A stretch of 64,000 nt of DNA from Echinococcus granulosus (GCF_000524195.1 NW_020170575.1:10993-74992); one strand, 5' to 3'. Numbered from the stretch's first letter, positions 35,969 to 50,153 are shown. Program-made: numbers and translations. Notes: a model not told the origin generated them from the sequence alone.

Positions 35969-38900
35969 CTAGCCGGAAAAATCCATAATAATTTGTGAGT
36001 CTTTTCTTCGCCTGGAATGGTAGTTCTGTGCATTTTTCGATTGAACCCACGCATCAAAACAGGGAAACCGCTGCAACAGTGCAATCACCACATTACCCGG
36101 GCGCCATTGGTAACGCAAGATCATATCTTCGATTGCTTCACGAGTCTACAAAAAGACGCTCCAGATTGCAAAATTGATTATATCACTTCAAATGCAGCGT
36201 GTAGCCATTGATATGCAACAGTAGTTACTCTCATGATTTAAAATATCAGTTTTGCGTGGACTACTCACCCTATCCGCCAATTGCTCATCGGTTTCGCCTA
36301 TCCGTGGGTAGATTGGATCACCGATGTGGGTTCTGTCAGAAAATGAAAAAGTACCACTCCCTTGCCTACCAAGTGAGTCATAGAAATCAATTTCTGACAA
36401 CTAACCGTAACTTGACCGGGAAGTAGCCATAGAACAGACCAAACGGTAGTCGCGTGAACTCGTAGAGTCGACGTAGCCAACCTACACCAGATAAGCAATT
36501 AATATTTCCAAAGATGCTAACAAGTAAGAAGATAATATCGAAAAGAAAATTAAACCTACATTTGCCGTATTGAACGAGACGAATGCCCTCACGAATATTT
36601 TCCGTGAACACGGGATAAATAGGCTGGATGGAACAACAATGAAATAAATTTGTCTTCCATTTATGGAAGGTATACCAGATTTGCATTTGTTATACATTTG
36701 GAATTTCATAAAATTGCGATGACTTGTAAGAAAAAGCCACCCATACGAAAGGGAACCTAAAATAAAGCCAAGTCAGTGCACAATGCAGATGAACTAGAAG
36801 CGACAGTGAATACATGCATGAATTATTATTTTGATGATATTACAACTAATCTAAAGACTAGTGAAGTAAAGCATTGGGCCAGAATTGGTTGCGCTGAAAC
36901 CGCATTTGCTTATGGTACGCATTGGAAAGCGCGATTGCTTCCATGCCGCATCGCATTATCTTCCGCGCTGATGACAGGCCGCTTCACCCATTCCCACCAA
37001 TGCTACTTGTCCTAGCTCTCTTGTACACGTCTGCGGAGTCCGTCCGGAAAAGAATTTGGATTTAGACAGCCTTTATAAGAAAAAAGCGCGTCTTAAGCGG
37101 CGGATACTACTTTTCTTTACCAGCATTGTCTCGTGCCGCGTTCTTATGCCTATTCCAGGAGTTTAACCCGTATTAGCAAGACGGCTTTGGTCTAGACAGA
37201 TGGGTCAGAACGATTTAACTGCCCCAGCACAGACCGTCTGTATTGGCATTCAGTGTGAGCAGTTTTTACGATTGCAAATACCCATAAAAGATTCTGCTGT
37301 ATTCATGATGCCCACTTAAAGGCGCAACCCTTGTGCGACTTCACACGACAGGTTATGCATCTTGCCAGTAGCAAGATGCCCTGCCTACTCCTCCACCTAG
37401 CTCTTAAAAAAAACAAGTCTATATGCCTCAACGTCACTACATCTTCAAGGGTAATAAAGGAGCTACAACTTATTGGGGTAGGCGCAAAAAAAAATCCGTG
37501 ATATTAAGTTTGCAAAAAAACAGATGCCGTTCCGCCACAAACACACTGACCACATGCCGACGTAAAGATGGTAGGATAGCCATGTCAAATACGAAGGACT
37601 AACACAAATTCACACACACACAAGCTGACAAGTGTGTGTAGGCAAAACTCACACGCTTTGCCTTGATGGCGATGCGTGCGAATCCACGACGCTTGCCCCA
37701 GAGCACGGAGTAGTACTCGTCGGAGAACAGGGCCTCGCGAACACCTCCTGGGGAGAGGAGTAACACTTCACCGGCTTGGGACGAGACCGTCCTCATCTCT
37801 TCATCACCTTCTTGTTGCTCCTTTTCTTGCTCCGCCCTGGTGGAAGTTTCACCGATCTCTATTGCGTCATGATTTCTGGCATCTAGTATTTCTAAGGGAT
37901 AAATTAGCAAAGTGGATTTATTACAACACCCCTAGACTACGCGTCACCCGGTAGGGAAATTGAGAATTTGATAGAGTTCAATGAAAGGGGAAACTATTTT
38001 ATCAATTAAATGCGTCCTCTATATCACCACAGTACCCCTCTGATGCTGACTTTAGTAACTTCCAAGCATGTACCCCGATCAGCTTTTTCTTCGAAGAAAA
38101 AACAGCCCAACTAGGGGTCGTGCGATATCGAATAAGCCCCGCAATACGACCTCTCTTCAAATTTCCAACATATTTTAAAGCTGCTACCCGCAAAATTTCC
38201 CGAGGACAAACGGCAAATACTATTTTGCACACAGAGATAACCAAAGTTTATAATTGCAGTACTTATTGGGAAGATATCCATAACAAACTTCGAATTTGTG
38301 TCAGGTTTATTCTTTACCGATACAGTAATGTTTTCCAATTCACATGAAGTATGTTCACAACGAGATTAACAGACTCTTCGAGTAAATAAACACAACAGGT
38401 CAAAGAGACGTAAGCTGGATGAGCTACTTATGACAGTAAAGAAGAGCCCGTATGTGTGCATGCCCAAAGCAAAAAGTTCGCAGTAGCACTAAAACATCAC
38501 AATGTGTACAAAGCAGCCCACAAAATTGTGATTTACTGCAAAGCTGCGCTTTCCAACTGCAATGCAGTTATTATTTAAAACAAGTATGGCAAATGAAAAA
38601 TATGTCAGGAGACCGATTCGTCAGTGGCGGTGAAGACGGGCGTTCAAGTCAAGATTAAAAAATGCACAAAAGATATTAAGCTTCCAATTCAGGCTATTCT
38701 TGATCCATCATCTCAGAATGCCTTCAAAAGAGACTCTTCCAGACGAAACCATGACGGCATATCTGAGGTTTGAGATGGAGGACTTCACAATTTAATCGTA
38801 CATAAAGTTGTTCAATGAGACATGGGTTTTGCAAACGTTGAGTTAACTGCCCTAACGACCTTATTCTCCGTTTTCTACCGTGAGACGAGAAAGGCTCCGA

Positions 38901-41900
38901 AAAATACCTTTGTAGTCGGTTTTTGCGAATTAAAAACATAGCTGCTAAAGATTCTAATACATTCGTTAAAAAAAGTTTCCATTTTGGTTCACTGAATTCA
39001 GCTTTCACACATTCGAAACAGGCTTTCAAATGGCTTTTTAAAACGGATTTAAGGAACAGACAGATGTTAGCATTTTAAGAGTCAAAGTATCCTTCAACTT
39101 TTGTTAAGACCTGCTTTTTTTTCAAAACGTCATAAGGACAAGCAATCAGTTCCCTTTTGGTGCTATGACTTGGTACAAGGCAGGAATTTCAGTCTGTCAT
39201 TCAAATTAATTGGCTCCTTATGACTGCAGCTCACCTTTTCCACCTCACTTGCAGTATACTCAGTAAGATAGATAAATGTTACAAAGGAACAAATACAGGG
39301 TAAGTCTATGCGTGTCGGGTAAGCAACGACGGAAATCAGACTTCAAACCCAGACTACTTCCAATCTCACATTTTAGATCTTCTTAAATGGAAGGTGCATT
39401 CTAAGTAGGATCTAAATTTTATAGACGTGGTGAAAAATAATTTACTCCCACTAGAAAAGGAATTAAATCTATGCATCTGTATTATAGAACACGATTCGGA
39501 AACGGTAGCTGTGACACTAAAGGAACATTATTATCTACCGGCATTTCCGGTTTTGTACATGAGATAGTGCGCTCCAGTGTTTGAAGAAAATACTGTGACT
39601 ATAACCAGCATGAGATTTTTTACTTCGGTACTTACTAACCTAGAGTGAAGACCAGAAGGCGAAAAGAGTTATACGTAAAGAAGTTAAAAATTCTACCGTG
39701 GCGCTTACTCTGTAATGAAGTAAGCAGATTGTCAGCTTAACACCCTTGAACATAGCCACATTTAGGCGAGATGGGATAAGAGATAAACAGTGAAGTTAAA
39801 AGCACGTTTCATTTTTCACTTATGATGTGTCCGTCTGAAGTTATTCTCGGTTCACCATCCTTGCATTCAATCCCTAACGTGCAAATTTTAAAGCTATTGT
39901 AATTTTGAAGTGGAAAAATTTACACGAACAAATACCCACCGGGGAGATGATGGGCACAAAGAGGCTTGAGAAACACACCTTCTACATCAAACTCCAAAAC
40001 ATCTAATGTTTCCTGCTTAGTATAATTTATTTTAAGGTTCATTCTTAGAATATCTCAAAGATGCACGACAAGCCCACCATCGTTTCTCATAATGGTGCGT
40101 TTGAGATGGAGAAGGCATTGAAAACTATACTACACGCAGAAGGAACTATTTGACTAGTTAAAAAGATAGAAATTTGATCCAAAGAAAGATAGTAAAGATA
40201 TCCTTGTCCCACTCTTTTTAAATATTGTAACGAAAATTACTAGGGAAAGTGGCAATTCGGCTCATTTTATCAACAGCGTCTGGCGGTATTTTATAATGTA
40301 ACTCTGACTCACGACTATCACCATAAGCTTGCTTTGTGCATAACAAATCCACACTTTAATCACACTCCTTTTTTTCTATTGCCATAGCGTTTTAAGATTG
40401 AATCCACTTCATACGTGGCAAACTCAAAGAAAAAAACACCCATTTTCCCAAGCTAAGGTTGTTCAACGCACTCACCTTTGACAATTTAAATCACAAAAAG
40501 GTCTTGTCTTTGATCACTCGGCCACCTTTCCTCTTGCCTACGAGATTTGCCACCCCAGAAGTATTTCCATAGTTAAAAGGATGAAAATCATACCAGTAAT
40601 GCTAACAAGCTCTCTCGATTAACACTCCAAGATATCCCTAGTTCGTTTAAGAAAAGAAGTGAGAGATAAAGTTCTATTACTGTGAAATAAAATTTAGTGT
40701 ATTTTACCTACTCATTACCCAAAAATCATAGAATGAGGGATGGTATTTTACTGCATTAGAAGTAACTTTGCCAATATATACCAAGAAAAGATTCCACAAA
40801 AATGGTGCATTGGTGATATGTAAAAAAAAATGATGATTTGGACTTAAGCGTACTACAATTCCGTAAACTTAGCTTTTTGACAAATACACAAAAATACAAC
40901 TATATCACTAAGAAAAGAAGAGTTCAAGCACACCAAAAAAAAGGTGGAAGTAGTGACCCCACTTCGGTAGGAAAAAAGTACGAGAAAGACATAGCAAGAG
41001 ACGAACTCGGGTTGTTGGAGTTGCTGTTGCTCCGGAGTGATTTGCTGGATTCAGCTAAGGTAGGATTGAGCAGAGCAACGCACTCTTCCACCGAACCCTC
41101 AAGGGCACAGGTCAGTCGGAGGATCCGTTGAAGTCCCGGTAGTCGGAAGAGAAAGCGATCCACCACTGGGATTGGCAGTCTAAAAGGCAAAGGTTTAAAA
41201 GGTGCACACGTATATATAGCTACCTTGCCTACTTGTTTATAAGCATGGGCATATGCTCCCAAAGTGGATGCTTGGTCGACCTTAACATGTTCGTCACCAG
41301 CGTCACACACACATGCAGTCCCGATTCTCTTACCTGAGCCTGCACACGACATATACGCATGTGAATTACAGTAGAGGAGAAGTACAAGATACAAACCATT
41401 GGTATCCTATTAGGGAATGAAAGTGACACTGCCGGACTATTGTTCTCCAAGTAACCAATGAGCCGAGGTTTTCTTAATTGCGCTTCCTATTAGTGGGTCA
41501 GACTGGAATCTTTTTTACCTGAAAATCGGGATTGTGCAATAAAATACAGCAATCTGTGCAAAGACTCTAACTCTATCTTATGTAGCGGTAAAAGTGGGTG
41601 ACACCTACTGACACGATTCAGCAAACGTAAAATTGCTACATACTCCACCGCTGCGGTTCTTCAGTCTCCACAGGTTTATATTGCTAGCTTAAAAGCATGA
41701 CATTCTGTTGAGACCATTCCTGCTGTCACTCTCAATAAACTCCACTGTACATTTATAAGGGAATCATACTCAGAAGTATGCATCTTGCAACAACTTCAAA
41801 GAGGACTTAGGGACTATAACTTTACAGACAGAGGAAATGAGATGTGCATAACAAAAATATTAAATGAAAATCCCAATCTTTCATTGACTCCAACAGAAAG

Positions 41901-44900
41901 GCACCTAAGAATGTAAAGTACAGGGCACATAACACCCATTAATAAAAACAAGTGGGGAAACTCGAAGGATATCCGGGAGGTAACCAATAGTTTTGCAAAA
42001 ACAGAGTATATACAACTCCTGGTGAGAAATGGAGGACTCTGAAGCAGGAAACCAAAGTTCCGAGCTTGGTAAAGCCATTAATCGCGTGGATAGAAGTTGG
42101 GCCCAAGATTAAAGCTTAGACTACACCACGAAAGAAAACCCATATGATGGGGAGTAAAATTTTGCCACTCAATGAATCATGCAGAGCAAAAAACAGAGCA
42201 AACGGGAATTACAAGGTTGAGAATAGAATTTTGATCAAAGGAGAGCTGAATGGCCGATTTCCCAGAGGTTCTGATTACTGTGGCAATTCCACTTACATGG
42301 ATGTGCCAGTGTTCTACGCACTGGTGTTCAATCAGTCAGGCGATCTACCAGATAGCAAGCAACAGAGGATTGAGCAAAGCAAGTGCTCTTAAGTTTCTGT
42401 AATTGTTAGGAACAAGCCACAGAACAGAACATCAAAATAATCAGCAACAATAACAACAGGAAAAAGGAGAGATATTACCCAAATGGAGCCACTTGGAAAA
42501 TGGAAGTTGAATCTCTAAACTACCTACTCTCATCTACTACTTCAGCTCCACTATCAAATAGACGTTGAACTGAAATGTTGAATCGAAGGGATTACAGGTT
42601 TTTCTAATAATTCTTTGAACAGCAGAAAATAAATAGGTATTGAATGAGAACCAAACTCCAAGCAAAAATGATTTCAATCACAGATTCTAACACAAAGGGA
42701 GCAGACATGGTTAGGCTTGAAGTGCAAGACTGAGGAGCAGAAAAGGCAGACCAAGGAGGCAATCATTGGACCAGATGATACATAAAAAAGCTGAACAAGG
42801 AAACATGTTTTCACCTTGTACTTTGATGGCACTGTTTACGATATGGTAAGCTCGATGGAAGAAATTCCAAACTGGAATTACTCTGACGTTCCCGTAAGAA
42901 CATAAGCTTCTCCAAATGTGCTTCTTAAAGTGGCAATTCATTCAACATAGAAGCAAGAAAACTTAAAGACAATGAGGTAATGAGGGCAATTGGTACCATG
43001 AGAGGTTAAAAAATGGAGTTATTAACAAACTAAAAAAAGACGCTACTCCCAAATACAGCCACTCAACTAATAGGAAATAAAGCGACATACCTTCAGCATA
43101 TGCGCAATACTTCAGCAACAGTGCCGAGGCGATGATGGTTCTTTCATTTCAGTGAAAAAGACATCAACGTAAAACTGCGAGGACAAGATAAAACAGTTTC
43201 TTCACCCACATAGAGTTGCAAAACAAATGACTTCGGTACAGGAACTCAGATTCATCGACTACCACGAGTACAGTATAGCATTAGGGAAATCTTCGCATGC
43301 CCTAAACTAGTCAGGAATTAGGTGCAGAGTCGAACCTCCAAGTAATTGACATGGGATGGCGAAAAAAGATTGCACAGTTGAGATCAGTAATACTACCACA
43401 CCCATTGGGGTCTGGATTCAAGATAAGCCAGCAACAGTTGGAAGAAATGAGCTTTCAACAGCCATTCTTACGGTGATAGGTTTACCGGAATGGCAGTCAG
43501 GAAAACTGTAAGCAAAATAAACTACAGAGGTCAACAATACAGGTAAACACCCACCGGTTTCGCTTAATGATATGCCTCGCGATGAAGTAGTAGGCGTCAA
43601 GGGGTATAGTGCCGTGATAATAGACGAGAAAAGCGCCCTCTCCGGGTGCGGGCAACTTCTCCATGCCCACCACTTCGTAACCGTGGAAGGCCCGACCGTG
43701 CGCCTCCCACATCACCGCCACCAATCGACGCAAGAGGTGATCAGTGTTCAGGTACGGCTCTTCAGTACTACTGCTGCTTCCACTGCTACTGGCGGCGGTG
43801 CCTCGCAGACCACCTGGATCGATGGTACGAAGAGTGAGAATGATATTAACTCCATACGGACCATTTGAAATTAAGATATTACTTGACATAGTGGCTTTGA
43901 TAGCAATCCAAAACTGATGATACTGCTGCTAACTTAAAGACACCTTGACTTTGTATACTTAATGGCAGAGATTAAATCGCTGCGAAAGGCTATATTACAG
44001 CGTATTCAGAAGTGAATGGAGCGTTGTCACAGTGGACCATTGCGAGGAGGCGGTGAGGTCCCGTATGCAGGTCACATAATTCCCTGGGTGGGATAATTCG
44101 AACGATAGACCAATTTTGTGACTTTTCATATTAGCCAATCCTGATCACTTAGTCGTGAGTCCCATCGTAATACCGCTGTTTGCTGTGTAAGTTTGTCCAT
44201 TCTAATTACAGATAAAATAAGGGGTGCCACCGTAGTGGTACTACGAGCAGTAATAGCTCAACGGCCGTCACCGTTACCATCCAGCCGGCACGTGAAATAC
44301 ACGATTCTGGGGTCCTCATCGACCCATAACCTGCCCTGCGGCAAAGTTGCACAAGAGATGCGTCCTTGTATGAATATCATGAATATAGCACAATCTTTCA
44401 CGGGCATTTGCAATTGCAAAAACCTAGCTCGCGCTGAATGCCAATGCAGACGAGCTGTTTTGGGGTGGTTAAATCATACCGACCCATTTGTCCAGGCCAA
44501 AGCCATCTTGTGGGTAGGGACTAAAGCTTGGGATAGGTGTAAAAACGGGACAGGAGACAATGCTGGAAAGGTAGTAGCGGACGGTCAAAATGTGCCCTTT
44601 CCTCCTATGGCCGCTATTTAAACTCATTTGCCTGGTTTAATCTAAACACTCCTCGTGTACCGAGTAATGTCCACCAGTATGATGCTTGGAATCAATCCAT
44701 CTTAAGGTAATATAACGAGTTCACAAATGCGGGTAGTGCACAACGAACTGCGCGGCGCTGTGGCCTACCTGATCGATAGGTCATTGCTTTGACCTGTTTT
44801 CATTGGCCGATCTTGGCCAGTTGACCTTCAGCTTATCTAACAATTGACCAAGTGAAAAAAATTATAGTTGTTCTGGCTATCCAGCTTCCTAAAAGTAAAG

Positions 44901-45954
44901 AATTAAGCAACCTAATATTGTTGGAACGGCAGCAACGTCAGGCTTTGTCACTACAAACTTGGGGATATTTCGAGGTATGTATCCGCCGCTTCCAATAATT
45001 TCAGCAAATCACTATTCATTGCATTGCATATTTATTATTCGGTTCCATATTACGATGAGAGAAAGTGATTCTAACACTAGACACCGCCAACGCCTCAAGG
45101 GAAAATTAGTCAATACGGCCTAGATATTTCACTGGTTTAGTATGACCAGCAATAACACCGCCAAATAGATGAATTTAACTGCTTCCCAAAAACTAGGGAA
45201 CGATAACTATCCTTAGAACAAGAACAACTGACATCCATCTCATTATTTTAAATTTGACCAATCTGTTTGGAACACAATTTGGCGCAAACAATGGTCACAG
45301 CTTGACAGAGGATGCACCTCGCATAAGTTTGAGATATTGGGCTTCTGTAAAAAAGCCAGAGCGTTGCACATGACACCGGTATCGAACATGAAGAAATAAT
45401 GCTGGTGATAGTAGTGGCAGCAGAGTAGTGCTGTCCATCAGAAGTGGTGGTGGAGATAGCAACAACGATTTCTTTGAGTACTAGCGATTTTGAAGATAGT
45501 GTTGACGGGGGGATGGGGACCTACCAATGAGCCAGTCACGAAGACAGTAGAGTTGAACCAGAAAAGCGGTGAAGTAGAGAAGGGCGACAAAGGCGATAGG
45601 AAGAAGAAAAAGGATGCCGAGAGGCCACAGCCACGCCATGCATGCGACGAGGTAGCGTGCCACCGAGGGCACGTGCCGCGTGATCACGGCTAGAAGAGGT
45701 AGAAGGAGATCCGGTGCCAGGGAAACCACCGATGCTTGTGACTCCTCTGTTTCACACGCCTCTGTGCAATGAGGTGGTGGTGAATTGAGGACGAGGTATA
45801 GCACAGCCATGGAGGCGAGGAGAGAAGTAGTACAGAAAAAGAGCATCACGGGGAGCACCGAGCCAGGGCAAAACATCCGAATGCGTGTAGGTGTGCTCTT
45901 TTGTGTCTGAAACGGGCACAAAGCGGAGGCACCTAGGTGTAAAGATGTTGGCAT
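35969..45954 (-). CDS. TMEM68: TMEM68-type acyltransferase (triacylglycerol synthesis)
   Basis: Eight exons: 45954-45525, 43813-43555, 41179-40982, 37875-37653, 36623-36560, 36481-36406, 36332-36269, 36145-35969; about 496 aa, phases consistent. Human TMEM68 is an ER acyltransferase of the DGAT2/PlsC superfamily that makes triacylglycerol. Conserved blocks: hydrophobic segments in exon 1 (for example FLLPIAFVALLYFTAFLVQL), EAHGRAFHGYEVVGMEKLP, the catalytic YYHGTIPLDAYYF (H-x5-D), VVDRFLFRLPG, LLLSPGGVREALFSDEYY, WGKRRGFARIAIKAK, PIYPVFTENIREGIR, LYEFTRLPFGLFYGYFPVKL, IGDPIYP, RPGNVVIALLQRF. It is longer than human (324 aa) because of an N-terminal extension and an acidic insert before SPGG. 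The exon 3 donor and exon 4 acceptor are the least certain joins; exon 4 could start at 37891. Introns of 3.1, 2.4 and 1.7 kb hold no supported gene. Confidence 0.9.
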
Positions 45955-45958
45955 GGCT

Positions 45959-48900
45959 GATGTGGAAGGAAGATGCTGGTCTTAACCGTACACTTAACCA
46001 CTAGAAACGTCTCCATGGATTTCAGCCAACACTTTGGGGACATGGTATTCCGTTTGCGCCATTGCTGCCAGTATGCTCATCTGTACATTTATGATAAAAT
46101 TCTATCCAAACTTACACATTTGATAACCTTTTCAGTCGAAATTTTTAACTAAAGCAGCATATTGGTCTCGGATAGCACCGCATATAATGTGATTGACGTA
46201 CGTTGATGTTTATGCGCCAGGGCAAACGGAATTCAGATGGGTACGGAATAGTAAAGCGGAAGCATTGCGGATTGGTGAAGTGGATAGTTGCAACACTCCT
46301 GTAAACAGCCGTAATGCATTGCAATGAGCTTGTGGGTAGCTGGCCAGACTGCAGGCAACCATTAAATGGAGTCATGTAGATTATAAAGGCTCCTCTACAG
46401 CATTCAGCCAAAGTAAAATATCTCGACAGAATTTAACCAAAATGGTTGCGAGAAACACAAACCTCACGAATCAAATGGTCTGAATAACTGTTTTGAGGGA
46501 AACTACTTAGAAGCTGTATCGGTTAATTGTGAACTGACGAAGAGCATTAATTGCAATCGGCCCTCGAGTGATTTTGTACCCAATGCCGTTTTCTAAATCA
46601 ACCGGCAGGTTTCTGACGATTCCAAAATACCATCAAAAGGATGTATTTCCCAGTCTCAAATGTTAAATCACCATTAAATTAGAGCTGCCGATAGTTTTGA
46701 CATTTCTCACTGGCTGTCCATCTTAAATGGTAAAAAATCAGAGTATCCAACATATATTTTGGCTTATAGTTACTCCCCAAATAGTCTTATGAGGTTTTAA
46801 AAACCAAGAACAACATAACAGCACAGCACCCAAGAAAAAAGGCCTCGGTGGAAAACACCGTTCTGACTGAAAGTTTCCATCCTAACCACTATCGAGTTAC
46901 GTGAGTGACCTGACTTAACGTCGATACAGAGAAATCACCCCATGAAAGAAGTGTTGGACGGATCTGTTTCAAGATAGGCACAGATTAACCACAACAATCT
47001 GATCAGTGCTACTATTTCAGAGTATTAGATTCTTGGAATCATATCAGCAAGCAGTAACAGAATATAGCTACATAAAGGATTTGTTCACCCATACAATAGC
47101 ACAGCGAACCACACGTAAATGGTACAAAAAATGGACCTGTCGAGATATATAGTCCCTATGACACCGACTATAGGAGGTGAGAAGACATTAAATATACACA
47201 CGCAGGTCTTGAAATGCAGCCACGAGCGCTACATTTGAACGCAGACGATGTGACACGTAGCACGGAACGAGTTAAACAATAGCTGTTAAAAAATGTATAA
47301 TTTTAATGCACTAACACTTTGGACACTGATAGCACGTGTGTATATTTCTGATGAAGTCGCCATAAATACTGCAACGCACGAAGAATGCGATAAATAAAAG
47401 GCATGCTCTACCATGGTAAACCATGATAATGCGACGCACTTAAGCCTAGCTACTTCAACCGAAGGTAACTAGGACAATATACTCTGAGATGCGATTACCA
47501 GGATAAATAAGCATCTTCAATGAAGCGGTACCGGCCCGATAAAGGTGTAAGGAGGGGCTGGTATCGTCGACATCATCACAACCACGGAGCACAAAATACG
47601 TTTGAATGATAGCTGCTGCTGCAGGTTACTTAGATTTTTACAGCGAGAATAATGCTTGACTTAGCAAACACCCTGAATATGTATTAAATATAACCTGATT
47701 TGCTACAGCCGATGCATACGTCCCAGACTCGATTTATTTAAAATATTGGACGAACTTTAGGCACTTTGGTTACCAGAAGTTAGGCCAACTTGTTTATACA
47801 CATGTGCTTAGTAACGATGGAATTTGTACATACATAAATAACAATAGCAAAAATGAACACATGTAACATTGTCGTTGTAATAACTACGAATATAACAGAC
47901 GGCGAAACAAGTAAATATAGGGGCTGAATGATAAAAAATATTTGCAGACCAGGAAAGCTAGGCCAGCAGTACACCTTCAAGAACGCAAAATGTTTCGTAA
48001 TTATGACTTTCGTGTAGTTATGGTAATATGACAAGTGTTTTTAAAACTCAAAATTAAGCAAGCAACATGAAAAAAGTACTGAATTAGGCGGAAATATTGA
48101 ATAAAACCGATAAATATAAACCAAAAACACTATACTCCAAACACATAAGGTTTCCTCGATAACAATACAGAAAGGGTCAGTTTTCAACCTCGCTTAATGG
48201 AAATACAAGCCGGACATGTAATTGGAAAAAGTCCTCACAGGCTACGGTTAGTGATCAAGGGGGCTGTAATAGCTTTTAAGTGTGACTACGCCAGTATTAT
48301 AGGCTGGCTTTGCAAATCAATGCAGAATGCAGCGCTAGAGAAGCATCCGGATACACTTTTTGACTGAAACGGGTTATCTGAAAACTAAGAAAACACATTT
48401 GTCGTTTAAAATAACCATAGGACAATAAATGCAAAAAATTTAAATTTTGGTGCTAGAGACTCTTAAGGTTAGCAATACGAACATGTGTTTAGGAAATGTA
48501 AGGGTAAGGTAAAGAAAATGGTTAAAATATTTGACGGTGAATTTGTTGCACATGAACCCAGCGATGCTTGCTGAATCAGAACAGATAAGATAAAGAGAGC
48601 ACAAGTTCATAAAATGGTCATTAAATTCTATTAGAAGGTCCTCCGAATCCCAGTCAATTCGCGTAAAACAACATAGGAATAACATGCATGAAGAAAGGAT
48701 ACCTTGAAGGAAGTTGAATGGAGCGGACGTATAGCGATGATTTCAAACAAAGTTAGCCCAGACTCCCTGAGAATAGACATCTGCTAAAAACTGCACTGTT
48801 TTGCGATTTTTAACTAATTTCGGCAATTCCAGGTTCGTCAAAATTTTTACAGTGCTACTTTACCTATTTCAGATAGCAGATTTTTAAAGCGTTTGCTGCA

Positions 48901-49046
48901 TAGGAGAGGTGCTTTTGATGGACCACTGATCACCTGATTTAATTTTTCCTCCGTATTCTACTAAGCCAGATTGCGAGTACTACCCAAGGCATATGTGCGA
49001 ATCCGTGTTCTTCTGCGCTGTTTAGGTCCTCTTCACCAATTAAGCT
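45959..49046. other. Gene-poor stretch upstream of TMEM68
   Basis: About 3.1 kb of AT-rich DNA starting at the TMEM68 5' acceptor. ORFs of 81-88 codons (46145-46411, 47780-48034, 48440-48685, all minus) are hydrophobic or low in complexity and have no exon context. I see no gene. Confidence 0.5.
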
Positions 49047-49050
49047 ATTC

Positions 49051-49248
49051 TGTAATACGATAGTGGTTTATCCCTCGGTTCTGGTGAGGCGCCACTTTTG
49101 TACTTTGAATTAGCCCCCTTGTGCCTCACTGGGTGGGCTGGACTTTTGGGCCATGCCAATAGCCCAGACACCCTCTCCGTGCTGAATATATATATTCTGC
49201 CCGAGTATTGTGTCTTCTTACGTCTTCAGAGAGTCTCGGGACGCTACA
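49051..49248 (+). mobile_element. Solo-LTR-like element, copy C (198 bp)
   Basis: Starts TGTAATACGATAGTGG and ends GGGACGCTACA. It is flanked by the 4-bp duplication ATTC (49047-49050 and 49249-49252). It is very similar to copies B and D, which implies recent activity, and contains the TATA-like AATATATATATTCTGCCC stretch about 50-60 bp from the 3' end. Confidence 0.8.
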
Positions 49249-49383
49249 ATTCAGTCCTCTTCAATTACAATCACATAGCTAATCTTTTGATTTACCTTGT
49301 TTGAGACAGCAAACAACGCATCGCTATGGCAAGTTACATATATTTTTTACTTTTTGGTCTCCAAAAAAGTGACTTTTATGGAC

Positions 49384-49579
49384 GCGTGACGTACCGAGAC
49401 TCGCCCGAATTCGAAAAAAGGTATAATACTCAGGCAGAATATGTTTTACCGATCTCAACAGGACTTCAAGCTGCTGGCACGTTCTGGATGCCAACCAACT
49501 TGGCAAAGGGAAAATGGTGGAGCATCTGCGTGGCCCCGTTACCAAAACCGAGAGTTACGCAACCCACGAACGCATTGCA
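49384..49579 (-). repeat. Degenerate inverted copy H of the LTR-like repeat
   Basis: On the minus strand it starts TGCAATGCGTTCGTGGGTT (compare copy A) and ends near GAGTCTCGGTACGTCACG. Recognisable internal blocks are ATTCTGCCTGAGTATTATAC and AACGTGCCAGCAGC. It lies only 135 bp from copy C, in the opposite orientation. The ORFs drawn across it are repeat sequence, not genes. Confidence 0.6.
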
Positions 49580-50075
49580 CTAAACTACCTTTTTGCCCCT
49601 TTATCTCACCAAATGGCGAAAACCACATCTGCGAAGCATAAATTTAATCCAGAATACTCGTCAGCACTATACTGACCTAGACTGATTAATTTACCAGCCC
49701 CAACAGCATTAAAATGCAGCTTCAACAAAAGCTGATGCAAGCCAATTCAATCAACCAACCACATTGTAAAAAGATGACATCAAATTATTAACAAATTTTT
49801 TGCAACAGGGTCATTTACGTAGCCCATCTATATGTAACATCTTAGTTTCACGCGCTCACACTCTGCACACACCGAACCGCACACCTTTCGTTTACATACT
49901 TTAGCTGAACTTCTATGTTACTTTCTAGTAACAAAAGGCCATACACGTCACAAAGCAAAGGCACTCCACTAATCTCTCTTTAAAAAAGTAGAAGGTAGCA
50001 ACAATATAAAATGCATTATTTCTATGCCAAGTTCCTGATGGGTTGGTGGTGCTTTGAAAAAGTGTCAATACGCAC

Positions 50076-50153
50076 CTCCTTCATTGAGCCATTTTCATCG
50101 GTTTGTTCCAACTCAGAGTTCTGGCTCGGGTCTCTGGATTGGCCATCCTTACT
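50076..50153 (-). CDS. Candidate C-terminal tail exon of the SLC35E1-like gene
   Basis: A 26-codon hydrophilic segment (SKDGQSRDPSQNSELEQTDE...) preceded by CTATTTTGTAG and followed by GTGCGT. It is phase 0, the same phase as the last certain SLC35E1-like exon 3.5 kb upstream. SLC35E1 proteins carry a hydrophilic cytosolic tail after the last helix, so it fits position and character. If unspliced, the frame continues to a stop near 50025. The link is inference. Confidence 0.35.
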
